From the NCBI GenBank assembly GCA_017938405.1, contig JAGBBP010000025.1, positions 27,020 through 91,019 of the forward strand: a stretch of 64,000 bases of DNA, written 5' to 3'. The stretch comes from Lachnospiraceae bacterium (lineage in GTDB: Bacteria; Bacillota; Clostridia; Lachnospirales; Lachnospiraceae). Shown one piece after another: positions 43,328 through 52,557 of this stretch; within the stretch, counting starts at the first letter, position 1; every line of letters starts with the position of its first letter. Position numbers and translations under genes: made by a program. Below the pieces are notes generated by a model. It had not been told where the DNA came from and did no database searches. It saw only the letters and a program-made list of their open reading frames with translations.

Positions 43328-44566
43328 TTATTCGTTTGTAGCTGCGGAACTACCTGCCAGATATCCGGTAGACCAGGCAATCTGCAGATTATATCCGCCG
43401 GTCAATGCATCCACATCCAAAACTTCACCCGCGAAATATAGACCTTCCGTAAGCTTGGATTCCATCGTGGAAGGATTTACCTCCTTTACGGACACACCAC
43501 CTTTGGTAATCACCGCCTCATTAAATCCGCCTGTCTTTTTTATATGCAGTTCCATACCTTTTAATACATCCACAAGAACATTCCGCTCCTGTTTGGTTAC
43601 GGAATTCACCTGTTTATCCTCCGGAATTCCGCATAATCCGATTATAACCCGAATCAGCCGTTGTGGCAACAGTTTATCTAACGCATTTCGGAATTGTTTG
43701 TTCTTCGCTTCTTCAAAATCCCGCAAAATCCGGCTGTCTAACTCTTCCTTTGACAGCGCCGGCTTTAAATCCAACAGCAATTTGATTTCACCGTTCTCCA
43801 GTTTATCCGTTACCACCGTACTTGCGGAAAGCACCAACGGCCCGCTGACCCCGTCTGCCGTAAATAAAAGCTCTCCGAAGTCGTTATAAAGTTCCTTTTT
43901 TCCTTGCACCGCACGTAGGCGTACTTTTTTTAAAGACAAACCTTCCAGTTCCTTGGCAAAAGGCTCGGTGATTTTTAATGCAACCAGGGACGGATAACAA
44001 TCCGTTACCGTATGACCGCACAATTTCGCAAAGGTGTATCCGTCTCCGGTGGAACCGGTGGAAGTATAGGAAAGACCTCCGGTTGCCACAATACAGGCAT
44101 CACAGGCAATTTCTTCTCCGCTTCGCAACACCACACCGGTTACCTTTCCGTTTTCTGTACACAGCTTATTCACCTCTGCACCAAACCGCACCGTTACACC
44201 GACATCCTTCAAACGCTTCGCCATTCCGTTAATTACATCCGATGATTTATCGGATACCGGAAAAACCCGGTTACCCCGCTCAATCTTTAACGGTACGCCG
44301 CAATTTTCAAAAAACTCCATGGCATTTTCATTGGTAAAAGAATACAATGCACTGTATAAGAAGCGGCGGTTTGTTACAATGTTTTTAAACAAATCCTCAA
44401 GTTCGCAGGCATTGGTCACATTGCATCTGCCTTTTCCCGTAATATACAGCTTCTTTCCCAGTTTTTCATTTTTTTCCAACAACAAAACGGCGGCTCCCTG
44501 TTCTGCCGCTGCGATTGCTGCCATCATACCTGCGGCCCCTCCGCCGATGACAATTATGCTTTTCAT
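43328..44566 (-). CDS. BaiN/HI0933-family flavoprotein
   Basis: A 412-residue NAD(P)/FAD-dependent oxidoreductase of the HI0933/YhiN/BaiN family. The FAD-binding GGGAAGMMAA motif is at about 8-17, the CNVTNACE segment near 48 and the C-terminal GGVSVKEVNPSTMESK plus YFAGEVLDVDALTGGYN. One member, BaiN, takes part in bile-acid dehydroxylation, but most members have no proven role, so no specific reaction is claimed. The ATG at 44566 has an AAGGAG site. It is cotranscribed with cmk. Confidence 0.92.
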   Translation of the reverse strand: MKSIIVIGGGAAGMMAAIAAAEQGAAVLLLEKNEKLGKKLYITGKGRCNVTNACELEDLFKNIVTNRRFLYSALYSFTNENAMEFFENCGVPLKIERGNRVFPVSDKSSDVINGMAKRLKDVGVTVRFGAEVNKLCTENGKVTGVVLRSGEEIACDACIVATGGLSYTSTGSTGDGYTFAKLCGHTVTDCYPSLVALKITEPFAKELEGLSLKKVRLRAVQGKKELYNDFGELLFTADGVSGPLVLSASTVVTDKLENGEIKLLLDLKPALSKEELDSRILRDFEEAKNKQFRNALDKLLPQRLIRVIIGLCGIPEDKQVNSVTKQERNVLVDVLKGMELHIKKTGGFNEAVITKGGVSVKEVNPSTMESKLTEGLYFAGEVLDVDALTGGYNLQIAWSTGYLAGSSAATNE

Positions 44567-44630
44567 GTATACTCCTTTTAATGAAACAGATAGGCTGCCG
44601 CAAAATACGACAGCCTTATTTCTCCTATGT

Positions 44631-45185
44631 TTATCGACGCATATAAATATCGTTTTCTCCGAACTCAAAATGACCGGAAGAATACACTCCGCCATCTGCC
44701 GTAAAACCGATTCCTCTGCAATCGGAGATATTATCTAAAATACTCTGTCCGAAAGCATCCAAAATCAATCCTTCAATGCTGGATCCTACCTGACTGACCG
44801 GCGGTGCCGATGCATCGAAATCAACGACAATGATATCATTTTTGCGTGTCACCCGGTTCACTTTTACATAAATCATACTGTCTGCCAACGCTTCCATCAC
44901 AGCTTCGGCCACAACCTGTTCCGTAATTTCCTCGCTCTCTGTTATCAAAGCGGTCACCGCCGTCAATTCCGTCAAATCTCCGCTTAAGGTGTAAATGGGA
45001 AGTTCCGTTGTCTTGGACGGAGCCACCGTTAACGGGATATCTTCCCCGGTAGGCATTGGCGTCTGCGTAACTAAAACCGGCGTAGCGGTTGGCTTTAACC
45101 CATCGTCTTCGGATGGCTTTTTACAAGCTGCCAAGGCACAAAGAACGAGAATACTGCATAAAATTATTCCGATCCTTTTTCGCAT
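44631..45185 (-). CDS. GerMN-domain-like lipoprotein
   Basis: A 184-residue predicted lipoprotein. The signal peptide ends in a lipobox (ALAAC, Cys21), followed by a Thr/Pro-rich linker (about 28-60). The remainder resembles a GerMN domain, with VDFDASAP near 130 and a FTADGGVYSSGHF ending. GerM is involved in sporulation and germination, but the domain also occurs elsewhere. It is anchored on the outer face of the membrane. Its upstream region carries tandem 11-bp repeats. Confidence 0.75.
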   Translation of the reverse strand: MRKRIGIILCSILVLCALAACKKPSEDDGLKPTATPVLVTQTPMPTGEDIPLTVAPSKTTELPIYTLSGDLTELTAVTALITESEEITEQVVAEAVMEALADSMIYVKVNRVTRKNDIIVVDFDASAPPVSQVGSSIEGLILDAFGQSILDNISDCRGIGFTADGGVYSSGHFEFGENDIYMRR

Positions 45186-45285
45186 AAGGGCTCCTTCCTT
45201 TCCTGATTTTAAAGAAATCTCTCCCCCTCATCCACTGCTCCCTCATTTACCTTAACAGCCAAGTATGTCATTTTCATGGTAAAAC

Positions 45286-45308
45286 CATTAACGATTCGTT
45301 AACGATTC
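45286..45308 (-). promoter_or_regulatory. Tandem 11-bp repeats upstream of the GerMN-like lipoprotein
   Basis: On the minus strand GAATCGTTAAC and GAATCGTTAAT stand side by side, giving two TTAA(C/T)G hexamers 5 bp apart. The arrangement resembles Gram-positive PhoP boxes (TTAACA-type hexamers with 11-bp periodicity). A weak CATACT (-10-like) follows after 18 bp. The assignment is tentative. Confidence 0.35.
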
Positions 45309-45311
45309 CTG

Positions 45312-45851
45312 TTATTTTGTCTCTTTTAATACATTTCTGTTCTTCCAAATATACTCACAAAGAGATACTACCGTAAGAATCAGTGACAACCAGATAAACA
45401 CCTGCTCCACTACATCTATCCAGGCAAACGGCAACTGCACAATCAGCAAAATGCAAGTAATCATCTGGGCAATCGTCTTAAATTTCCCCCAGTAGCTTGC
45501 TGCGATTACCACCCCGTTATCGGAGGCAATGAGCCGAAAACCGCTGATGATAAACTCTCTTGCAATAATCACAACCACGATCCACGCCGGCATATAGGAA
45601 AGCTCCACAAAACAAATCAGTGCAGAACAGACAAGAAGCTTATCCGCCAACGGATCCATAAACTTTCCGAAATTGGTAACCAGATTATGCTTTCTCGCAA
45701 TATGCCCGTCCATTGCATCGGACGCACAGGCAATGGCAAATACTGCCGTAGCGATATAATTCCCGAACGGTATCCCCGGAACCAACATAAACACAAGAAA
45801 TACCGGTATCATACATACACGGAAAATCGTAATTTTATTCGGTAAATTCAT
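45312..45851 (-). CDS. pgsA: CDP-diacylglycerol-glycerol-3-phosphate 3-phosphatidyltransferase
   Basis: A 179-residue membrane enzyme making phosphatidylglycerophosphate. The CDP-alcohol phosphatidyltransferase motif is complete: Asp45, Asp48-Gly49, Ala52-Arg53, Gly62, Asp66 and Asp70. Five or so transmembrane helices are visible. It lies 9 nt after rimO, a widely conserved pairing, and downstream of cls, which uses its product pathway. Confidence 0.96.
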   Translation of the reverse strand: MNLPNKITIFRVCMIPVFLVFMLVPGIPFGNYIATAVFAIACASDAMDGHIARKHNLVTNFGKFMDPLADKLLVCSALICFVELSYMPAWIVVVIIAREFIISGFRLIASDNGVVIAASYWGKFKTIAQMITCILLIVQLPFAWIDVVEQVFIWLSLILTVVSLCEYIWKNRNVLKETK

Positions 45852-45860
45852 AACAGCCTC

Positions 45861-47207
45861 CTAGATTATCTTTTTCTTTTCGGTATTGACACCCACCAAA
45901 TCGTAGCCCTTTGCTCCGGTTACTTTTACCTTTACAAACTCGCCGGACTCGTAATGCTCTCCCGATTCCACAAATAAATATCCGTCAATATTCGGCGCAT
46001 CCATATAAGTACGGGCAAGATAGACATTATCCTGGGGCATCTTTCCTTCAATCAAAGCCTGATACCGCTTGCCGATACGTCCCGCGGCATTTTCAAAGGC
46101 GATTTTCTGCTGAAGCTTCATAATTTCTTTTTGGCGACGACGCTTTTCCTTTGCGGTTACCTGGCCTTTCATCTTTGCGGCAGGGGTATTCTCCTCTTTC
46201 GAATAGGTAAACACACCCAAGCGGTCAAAGCGAACCTCTTCCACAAAGGAAAGCAGCTCTTTATGTTCCTCTTCCGTCTCCCCCGGAAATCCGGTAATCA
46301 GGGATGTACGAAGCACAATGCCCGGAAGATTCCGTCGAAGCTTTTTAATGAGACGCACCAGCTCTTTCTTTGTGGTGCGGCGTCCCATACGCTTTAATAC
46401 CGTATCGGAAGCATGCTGGATCGGCAGGTCCAGATAACGGCAAATCTTCTTTTCTTCCTTCATCACGGCAATTAACTCATCCGTAATCTCCTCCGGATAA
46501 CAGTACAGCAGACGAATCCATTCCGGGCCCTCGATGGCACAAAGCTTCTTTAAAAGCTCCGGCAACATCTTTTTTCCGTACAAATCAACACCGTACAGCG
46601 TAGTTTCCTGAGCAACCAGAATCAGCTCTTTCGCCCCGTCCTTTGCCAATTGCTCCGCTTCAGCTAAGATACGCTCCATCGGTACACTGCGGTACTTTCC
46701 CCGAATGGACGGAATGACGCAGTAGGTACAGAATTTTTCACAGCCGTCCGCTATTTTCAAATAAGCGGTATAACCGCAGGTGGTATTGACACGCTTTGTC
46801 TCCGGCAGCGGCAAATAGGTCAGCTCCTTATATACCTCTGTCTGTTCTCCTGTCTCCGCCTTTTTTAGCACCTCTGCAATTTCATCAAAGGAAGCCGTAC
46901 CGAGAACCGCATCCACCTCCGGGATAGACTCGGTAATCTCACTGCGATAACGCTCCGCAAGACACCCCGTCACGATAAGGACACGACAGTTTCCTGCTTC
47001 TTCCTCCTTATAGGCAGCCGCCTCTAAAATCGTCTCAATGCTTTCTTCCTTCGCATCATGAATAAAGCAACAGGTATTGATAACGATTGCCTCCGCCTCG
47101 GCCTCATCTTCGGTTAACGTATGTCCCGCGTCCCGAAGAAGACCTAACATATATTCACTGTCTACCAGGTTCTTGTCACAGCCCAGTGAAACAAAATAAA
47201 CTTGCAT
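45861..47207 (-). CDS. rimO: Ribosomal protein S12 methylthiotransferase RimO
   Basis: A 448-residue radical SAM enzyme that methylthiolates Asp of ribosomal protein S12. Auxiliary cluster cysteines Cys10, Cys46 and Cys82 precede the radical SAM motif Cys156-Cys160-Cys163 (CxxxCxxC), and a C-terminal TRAM domain is present. The ATG at 47207 has a GAGGG site. It is transcribed between folD and pgsA. Confidence 0.96.
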   Translation of the reverse strand: MQVYFVSLGCDKNLVDSEYMLGLLRDAGHTLTEDEAEAEAIVINTCCFIHDAKEESIETILEAAAYKEEEAGNCRVLIVTGCLAERYRSEITESIPEVDAVLGTASFDEIAEVLKKAETGEQTEVYKELTYLPLPETKRVNTTCGYTAYLKIADGCEKFCTYCVIPSIRGKYRSVPMERILAEAEQLAKDGAKELILVAQETTLYGVDLYGKKMLPELLKKLCAIEGPEWIRLLYCYPEEITDELIAVMKEEKKICRYLDLPIQHASDTVLKRMGRRTTKKELVRLIKKLRRNLPGIVLRTSLITGFPGETEEEHKELLSFVEEVRFDRLGVFTYSKEENTPAAKMKGQVTAKEKRRRQKEIMKLQQKIAFENAAGRIGKRYQALIEGKMPQDNVYLARTYMDAPNIDGYLFVESGEHYESGEFVKVKVTGAKGYDLVGVNTEKKKII

Positions 47208-47220
47208 AAAATCCCTCGTT

Positions 47221-48066
47221 CTACTTCTGTAGTTCAACACTTTCTACACAGTTCTTCATTAACATTGCAATGGTCATCGGACCCACACCGCCCGGAACCG
47301 GGGTGATTGCACCCGCAATCGGCTCTACCTGTGCAAAATCCACATCACCGCAAAGCTTGTTATCCTCACCTCTGTGGATTCCCACATCGATGACGGTTGC
47401 GCCTTCCTTTACATAATCAGCGGTTACAAAACGCGGCTTACCGATAGCTACGATCAAAATATCCGCACGCTTGGTAATCTCCTTTAAATTCTTCGTTCTG
47501 GAATGACAAACGGTCACGGTTGCATTCTCACGAAGCATCAGCATGGACATCGGCTTACCTACGATATTACTTCTGCCGAGAACCACGCACTCCTTACCTT
47601 CCATTTCGATACCGGTACGCTTTAAAAGCTCGATTACACCTGCCGGCGTACAGGATACAAAGCCCTTTCTGCCGATGCTTAAGTTACCTACGTTCTCCGG
47701 ATGGAAACCGTCCACGTCCTTAAGCGGAGAAATTGCAAGCAAAATCTCCTCCTCGTTAAAGTGCTTCGGAAGCGGAAGCTGTACCAAAATACCGTTAACA
47801 TCGTCTCTCTTATTTAAGTCGGCAATAATGTCTAAAAGCTCCTGCTGGGTAGTCTCTTCCGGAAGCTCATACGCCAAAGAACGCACACCGATATACTCAC
47901 ATGCCTTCTTTTTGTTGCCAACATATACGGAAGAAGCCGGGTCGTTACCTACCTGGATTACCGCAAGGGTAACCTCGGTGCCCTCTGCCTTAAGTGCAGC
48001 CACCTTCTCCTTTAACTCATCCTTAATCTGTGTGGAAATTACTTTTCCGTCGATACGAATTGCCAT
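47221..48066 (-). CDS. folD: Methylenetetrahydrofolate dehydrogenase/cyclohydrolase FolD
   Basis: A 281-residue bifunctional enzyme interconverting 5,10-methylene-THF and 10-formyl-THF. Signature elements include SSVYVGNKKKACE (with the catalytic Lys), VQLPLPKH, VVLGRSNIVGKP and PVPGGVGPMT. The ATG at 48066 is preferred to an earlier ATG because a GGAGG site lies 8 nt before it. It follows cls by 29 nt. Confidence 0.97.
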   Translation of the reverse strand: MAIRIDGKVISTQIKDELKEKVAALKAEGTEVTLAVIQVGNDPASSVYVGNKKKACEYIGVRSLAYELPEETTQQELLDIIADLNKRDDVNGILVQLPLPKHFNEEEILLAISPLKDVDGFHPENVGNLSIGRKGFVSCTPAGVIELLKRTGIEMEGKECVVLGRSNIVGKPMSMLMLRENATVTVCHSRTKNLKEITKRADILIVAIGKPRFVTADYVKEGATVIDVGIHRGEDNKLCGDVDFAQVEPIAGAITPVPGGVGPMTIAMLMKNCVESVELQK

Positions 48067-48095
48067 TTCTTTATCCTCCATTTATTTTTACATAT

Positions 48096-49646
48096 TTATA
48101 ACAGGGGCGCAAACACACGTAAAATCGCCTGTACCAAACGTACCGGCAACTTTCGCCGCGCCTGTTCTTTCGTAATTAGTCTACTCTGCTCCATCGTTTC
48201 AACGGCATCCTGCTTAATCACTTCGATTTCACTGCAATGACTTAAGAACACACCGCATTCGAAATGCAAATACAAACTCCGATAGTCCAGATTGATGGTA
48301 CCTACCGTAGCGTACACATCATCACACACAAATACCTTTGCATGAAGAAATCCAGGCGTATACTGATAAATCTTTACTCCGTTATCAATCAGCTGCCGAT
48401 AATAGGACTGGGTTAACCAATATACCAACTTCTTATCCGGTACCCCCGGCGTCACAATCCGTACATCCACACCCCGTTTTGCCGCAAGACAAAGAGCAGT
48501 CATCATCTCATTATCTACAATCAGATACGGCGTAAAGATATACAAATACTTTCCGGCGGCAGAAATCATGTTAAGGTATACATTTTCCCCCACCGTCTCC
48601 TTGTCCAAAGGCATGTCTCCATAAGGCTGAACAAACCCATCTCCTTGAAATATGCCGGAATGATAGGCATGGGGAAGCAATCTTGAAAAATCCGTATCCG
48701 TGGGACGTACCGCATTCCAAACCGTTAAAAACATGGCAGTCAGATTTACGGCAGCCTCGCCCCGTACCATAATACCGGTATCCTTCCAGTAGCCGAACTT
48801 TTCTTTTTTGTTGATATATTCGTCCGCCAGATTGATTCCTCCGGTAAAGGCGGTATGACCGTCAATGACCAGAATTTTTCTATGATCCCGGTTATTCATA
48901 ACCAAGGAAAAAATAGGAATAAACTTGTTAAAGGCTTCACACTTAATTCCGTAGGCCTCTAACGTCCGGTAATACTTATACGGAAGAACGAACGCCGAGC
49001 CAAGGTCATCATACAGCATACGAACGTCCACTCCTGCGGCTGCCTTTTCCTTCAAAACTTCCAAAATCGAGTTCCACATTTCTCCTTCTTCCACAATAAA
49101 ATATTCCAGGAAGATGAAATGCTCCGCTTTCTTCAGTTCCTCTAAAAGGACAGGAAAATTATCCTCACCGCACCTAAAATACCTCACAATACTGTCGTTC
49201 CAAACCGGAAAACCGGCATAATCTTTAATATACCGTGCCTGTCCCGCAGCAGTCGGATCCAGTTTCTGCAACACATCAAATACCGCATCGTCCTGCTTAT
49301 AAAACGGACGCATCTGATTCTCTGCCTTAGTCAACTTTTCCCTCAATTTCTTAGTCGGAAGCCAACCGGAAAAGAGCAAATACATGGCACCGCTAAATAA
49401 CGGAAATGCCAAAATCGAAATAACCCATGCCAACTTATAGGACGGATTATCTCTGGTATTTACCACGACCAAAACCGCCACAAGACTTAATAAATTCAGG
49501 CTGTGGTAAAACCATGGGTAAACGGTTGCCAATTCTGTCAATGTCAGAAGCATCCAGATAATTTGCAACAAAAGAAGAACACCGACAATCACAACCCTGT
49601 GTGACAAAACCTTTAATACTTTTTTCCAAAGCTTGAACAACTTCAT
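48096..49646 (-). CDS. cls: Cardiolipin synthase (phospholipase D family)
   Basis: A 516-residue membrane enzyme condensing two phosphatidylglycerols to cardiolipin. Two N-terminal helices are followed by two PLD domains with HKD motifs (HRKILVIDG near 257 and HAKVFVCDD near 438). It is the first gene of a cls-folD-rimO-pgsA unit starting from the promoter at 49.7 kb. Confidence 0.95.
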   Translation of the reverse strand: MKLFKLWKKVLKVLSHRVVIVGVLLLLQIIWMLLTLTELATVYPWFYHSLNLLSLVAVLVVVNTRDNPSYKLAWVISILAFPLFSGAMYLLFSGWLPTKKLREKLTKAENQMRPFYKQDDAVFDVLQKLDPTAAGQARYIKDYAGFPVWNDSIVRYFRCGEDNFPVLLEELKKAEHFIFLEYFIVEEGEMWNSILEVLKEKAAAGVDVRMLYDDLGSAFVLPYKYYRTLEAYGIKCEAFNKFIPIFSLVMNNRDHRKILVIDGHTAFTGGINLADEYINKKEKFGYWKDTGIMVRGEAAVNLTAMFLTVWNAVRPTDTDFSRLLPHAYHSGIFQGDGFVQPYGDMPLDKETVGENVYLNMISAAGKYLYIFTPYLIVDNEMMTALCLAAKRGVDVRIVTPGVPDKKLVYWLTQSYYRQLIDNGVKIYQYTPGFLHAKVFVCDDVYATVGTINLDYRSLYLHFECGVFLSHCSEIEVIKQDAVETMEQSRLITKEQARRKLPVRLVQAILRVFAPLL

Positions 49647-49695
49647 CCGGCACTCCTTCCACCCTTATTCTTAATATCTAAAATCTCCCTTATAA

Positions 49696-49724
49696 ACTAT
49701 ACCTAATTCTTCCTTATTTGTCAA
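49696..49724 (-). promoter_or_regulatory. Sigma-A-type promoter of cls-folD-rimO-pgsA
   Basis: On the minus strand TTGACA (49719-49724), a 17-bp spacer and TATAGT (49696-49701). Confidence 0.78.
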
Positions 49725-49729
49725 CGCAA

Positions 49730-49759
49730 AAGACTTCTGTGTTTTCCCACAGAAGTCTT
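49730..49759 (-). terminator. Terminator hairpin between degV and cls
   Basis: A perfect 12-bp stem (49730-49741 with 49748-49759) with a 6-nt loop follows the first degV gene. On the minus strand the tail is only TTTTG, so it may be a moderate terminator. The cls -35 box begins right after it. Confidence 0.7.
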
Positions 49760-49805
49760 GTTTTCTCCATATTTCTTGTTTTTTAACAATAAATTTATAT
49801 CCTTT

Positions 49806-50684
49806 TTATTCCATGGTTCCCTTCACTACCTTGCCCACATAACAAAGTACCAATACTCCCGGGCCTGTATGGGCGCCGATTACCGGTCCTACATCTCCGC
49901 GCAAAATCTTCATCTGCGGATAGGCTTCCTTTACCATAGCCTCTAATGCATCCGCTTCCTCGGCACAATCGCCGTGAAATACGGAAATATACGGAAAACG
50001 CTCCGGATCGATGGTGGCCTTCATACGATTAATAAGCTCATTCATGGAGCCTTTTCTTCCGCGAACCTTTGCCACACTGCTTAACTTTCCGTTCACATCC
50101 ACGTTGATAATCGGCTTAATCTTTAACATGGTGCCTACAATTGCAGACTTGGCATCGATTCTGCCGCCACGCTTTAAGAAAAACAAATCCTCCACCGTAA
50201 CCTGATGATGCACATAATCTCTAAGGCTCTCAATCTCTGCCTTAATATCTTCCATGCATACCCCGTTCTTTTTCATCATGGCCGCATGATATACCATAAG
50301 CGCCTGTCCACCACTTCCGCTGGTGGTGTCCACATACAGAATCTTACGGTCCGGGAACTCTTGCCGTAACTCTTCACAAATCATCACGCCGTTATTGTAG
50401 GTAACGGAAAGTCCGGAGGAAAATCCGATATAAAGAATATCCTTACCCGCCTCCAGACTGGCACGCATATGCTCTTCGAAAAAGCCCGGCGTAACCGCAG
50501 AGGTCTTTGCATTGGAACCGTTACGTAAACTGTCATAGAAAGACTTACTCTCTACCTGACTGTTTAATACCGGAGGCTTATCATCCACAATTACTTCCAG
50601 CTGCATTACCTTTAAATCAAGCTCTGCAATCAATTCCTGGGACAAATCACAGGAAGAATCCGTAAAAATATCAAAGTTTAACAT
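49806..50684 (-). CDS. DegV-family fatty acid-binding protein (first copy)
   Basis: A 292-residue DegV protein with the DSSCDLS N-terminal motif near residue 8, a GFSSGLSVTYNN motif near 93 and a C-terminal IGAHTGPG motif. Family members bind a fatty acid and include FakB, which presents fatty acids to the kinase FakA; which ligand this one binds is unknown and no fakA is nearby. It overlaps licD by 7 bp and has an AAAGGAG site. Confidence 0.92.
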   Translation of the reverse strand: MLNFDIFTDSSCDLSQELIAELDLKVMQLEVIVDDKPPVLNSQVESKSFYDSLRNGSNAKTSAVTPGFFEEHMRASLEAGKDILYIGFSSGLSVTYNNGVMICEELRQEFPDRKILYVDTTSGSGGQALMVYHAAMMKKNGVCMEDIKAEIESLRDYVHHQVTVEDLFFLKRGGRIDAKSAIVGTMLKIKPIINVDVNGKLSSVAKVRGRKGSMNELINRMKATIDPERFPYISVFHGDCAEEADALEAMVKEAYPQMKILRGDVGPVIGAHTGPGVLVLCYVGKVVKGTME

Positions 50685-51526
50685 AATTTATCTCCTTTAT
50701 TGCAATCTCTAATTTTTTCATATTCTTTATAAGGCAAAGAATAGTCCGCAAAAGCCACCGGATGTTTCCCCGCTTCCTTTTCTTCCTCGGAAGGCGGAGT
50801 CATGTAAGAATCTCCGTAAAGACAGGTCAGATACCGCTCCGGTTGCTCTGCTCCGTAATATCTTCTTCCTTCAAAAGGATACAACACCGGGGTTCCGAAG
50901 ATTTCTTTCTTTATATTTTCCTTCCGGCCCCAATGTCCCAATAGGTTTCCGTACATGGAACTCTCTTTCGGACCCTTTTGTATGCAGAAATCCAGCCTTC
51001 GTGTCACCTTATCCACCCGGAAGAATGCCCGGATGAACCGGATGGTACAAGCCTTCATGAAAGTCCGTTTCTTTTGTCCGTAATCCAAAATCAGACCGTA
51101 CAAAATCCTTTTATAATAACGTACCCGGAAAGACATCCACTTTTGTTTCCATCCGGACTTCGGCACCGTATCCAAAGGAAAAATTTCGAGATAAACCCCG
51201 CCGGCATAAGAATCCTTGCTTCTACGCCGTTCGATGTAAGTGGTATTCATATCTTCCAAATGGGTAAAGGCATAGGGAACTCCTGCTTCAAACCGGTGAT
51301 TCCGGACTACATACCCTTTCCGCATCTTATCCTTCAAAGCTAAAAAACGCTCATAATCCGCCCGGGGCATGCCGATATCCACATCATCGTCCCAGGGGAT
51401 AAAGCCCTGATGCCGGTACGCTCCCAACATGGAACCGCCTAACAAATAGTAGGTAAGCCCATGCTCCGTACAAAAGGAGTGAAAAACATCCATTGCGTTC
51501 GTCAATTTTTCGTGTAATTGCTGCAT
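50678..51526 (-). CDS. LicD-family phosphotransferase
   Basis: A 282-residue LicD/nucleotidyltransferase-fold protein. The metal-binding motif WDDDVDIGMPR is near residue 45, preceded by LLGGSMLGAYRH. LicD proteins transfer phosphocholine or similar groups to surface polysaccharides. The ATG at 51526 is chosen because a promoter ends about 40 bp upstream and an AAAGGAG site precedes it; the frame stays open further but would enter the promoter. It is divergent to the DUF4422 gene, which suggests a shared role in surface glycan decoration. Confidence 0.88.
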   Translation of the reverse strand: MQQLHEKLTNAMDVFHSFCTEHGLTYYLLGGSMLGAYRHQGFIPWDDDVDIGMPRADYERFLALKDKMRKGYVVRNHRFEAGVPYAFTHLEDMNTTYIERRRSKDSYAGGVYLEIFPLDTVPKSGWKQKWMSFRVRYYKRILYGLILDYGQKKRTFMKACTIRFIRAFFRVDKVTRRLDFCIQKGPKESSMYGNLLGHWGRKENIKKEIFGTPVLYPFEGRRYYGAEQPERYLTCLYGDSYMTPPSEEEKEAGKHPVAFADYSLPYKEYEKIRDCNKGDKLC

Positions 51527-51566
51527 GTTTTCTCCTTTCCCATGTCTGCATAGCGTTCCAAGATAC

Positions 51567-51595
51567 AGTATAGCAAACATTTCCAAAAAAGGCAA
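51567..51595 (-). promoter_or_regulatory. Promoter of licD-degV
   Basis: On the minus strand TTGCCT (51590-51595), a 17-bp spacer and TATACT (51567-51572). Confidence 0.6.
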
Positions 51596-51616
51596 CGCCA
51601 AATCCAATAACTTCAC

Positions 51617-51645
51617 TTTGCTTTTCCGAGGTTTTCTGCTATAAT
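51617..51645 (+). promoter_or_regulatory. Promoter of the DUF4422 gene
   Basis: TTTGCT (51617-51622), a 17-bp spacer and a perfect TATAAT (51640-51645). A short GTCGC/GCGAC hairpin lies in the leader before the start codon. Confidence 0.65.
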
Positions 51646-51702
51646 AGTACCGTAATTTTTATTTGCAAGTCATGTCGCAAAAGCGACGGAACGGAGTTTT
51701 CC

Positions 51703-52467
51703 ATGAAAACAATCATTTTAGTTGCCGCACATAAAGAATATCCCATGCCCGCCGATTCCCTTTACCTGCCGATTCATGTAGGAAAAGCGATTTCGACTGT
51801 ATCCCTTCCTTTTATCGGCGATAACACCGGAGATCATATTTCCGAAAAAAATCCCTACTACTGCGAGCTAACGGCTCTTTACTTTGCATGGAAAAATATC
51901 GATGCGGACTATATCGGTCTGGCACATTACCGAAGACATTTTGCGTTAAGAAAGCCATTCCTTCCGAAAAAAAATAAGTTTCCTTATGTATTAACCGAAG
52001 TACAGGCTACTGCTCTGTTACAAAATTATGATATACTCCTTCCGAAAAAGCGGAATTATTTCATCGAAACCGGTTACTCCCAGTATATCCATTCCCATCC
52101 GGAAGAACCGCTTTTAAAAACAAAGGAATTAATCCAAACCCTTTATCCGGACTATATGGCAGCGTTTGATCAAGTAATGAATTCCACCAAAGCCCACCGC
52201 TTTAATATGTTTGTTATGAAAAAGGAGCTTCTGGATGATTACTGTTCCTGGCTCTTCTCTATCTTGTTTGCGTTGGAAAAAGAGTTAGACATTTCCTCCT
52301 ACGATACCTATAATAAGCGGGTGTACGGTTTTCTTTCCGAACGCTTACTGGATGTGTATCTGGTAAAACACAAACTTACTTACAAAGAACTTCCTGTACT
52401 GTTCATGGAACAGGAACACTGGTTCAAAAAGATTTATGCCTTTTTAAAGAGAAAATTTTTCCGATAG
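51703..52467 (+). CDS. DUF4422 family putative glycosyltransferase
   Basis: A 254-residue protein of the DUF4422 family, seen in capsular and exopolysaccharide gene clusters and thought to be glycosyltransferases. The typical elements are VAAHKEYPMP at the start, IGDNTGDHIS, ELTALYFAWKN and GLAHYRRHF (about residues 63-72). It is the only complete plus-strand gene in the window and is transcribed divergently from licD. Confidence 0.88.
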   Translation: MKTIILVAAHKEYPMPADSLYLPIHVGKAISTVSLPFIGDNTGDHISEKNPYYCELTALYFAWKNIDADYIGLAHYRRHFALRKPFLPKKNKFPYVLTEVQATALLQNYDILLPKKRNYFIETGYSQYIHSHPEEPLLKTKELIQTLYPDYMAAFDQVMNSTKAHRFNMFVMKKELLDDYCSWLFSILFALEKELDISSYDTYNKRVYGFLSERLLDVYLVKHKLTYKELPVLFMEQEHWFKKIYAFLKRKFFR

Positions 52468-52518
52468 TCTCACCGAAACTTCATCTTTTTATCGAAAAGC
52501 AAGCAATTGCCGAACATA

Positions 52519-52553
52519 AAACGTCCGAAGAGAGTTTCCTCTCCCCGGACGTT
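52519..52553. terminator. Bidirectional terminator between converging genes
   Basis: AACGTCCG with CGGACGTT plus an inner GAGAG/CTCTC stem closes on TTTC. It lies between the plus-strand DUF4422 gene and the end of the GH26-LRR gene on the minus strand. T-rich runs follow on both strands (ACTTTTACTTT on plus, TTTTATG on minus). Confidence 0.75.
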
Positions 52554-52557
52554 ACTT

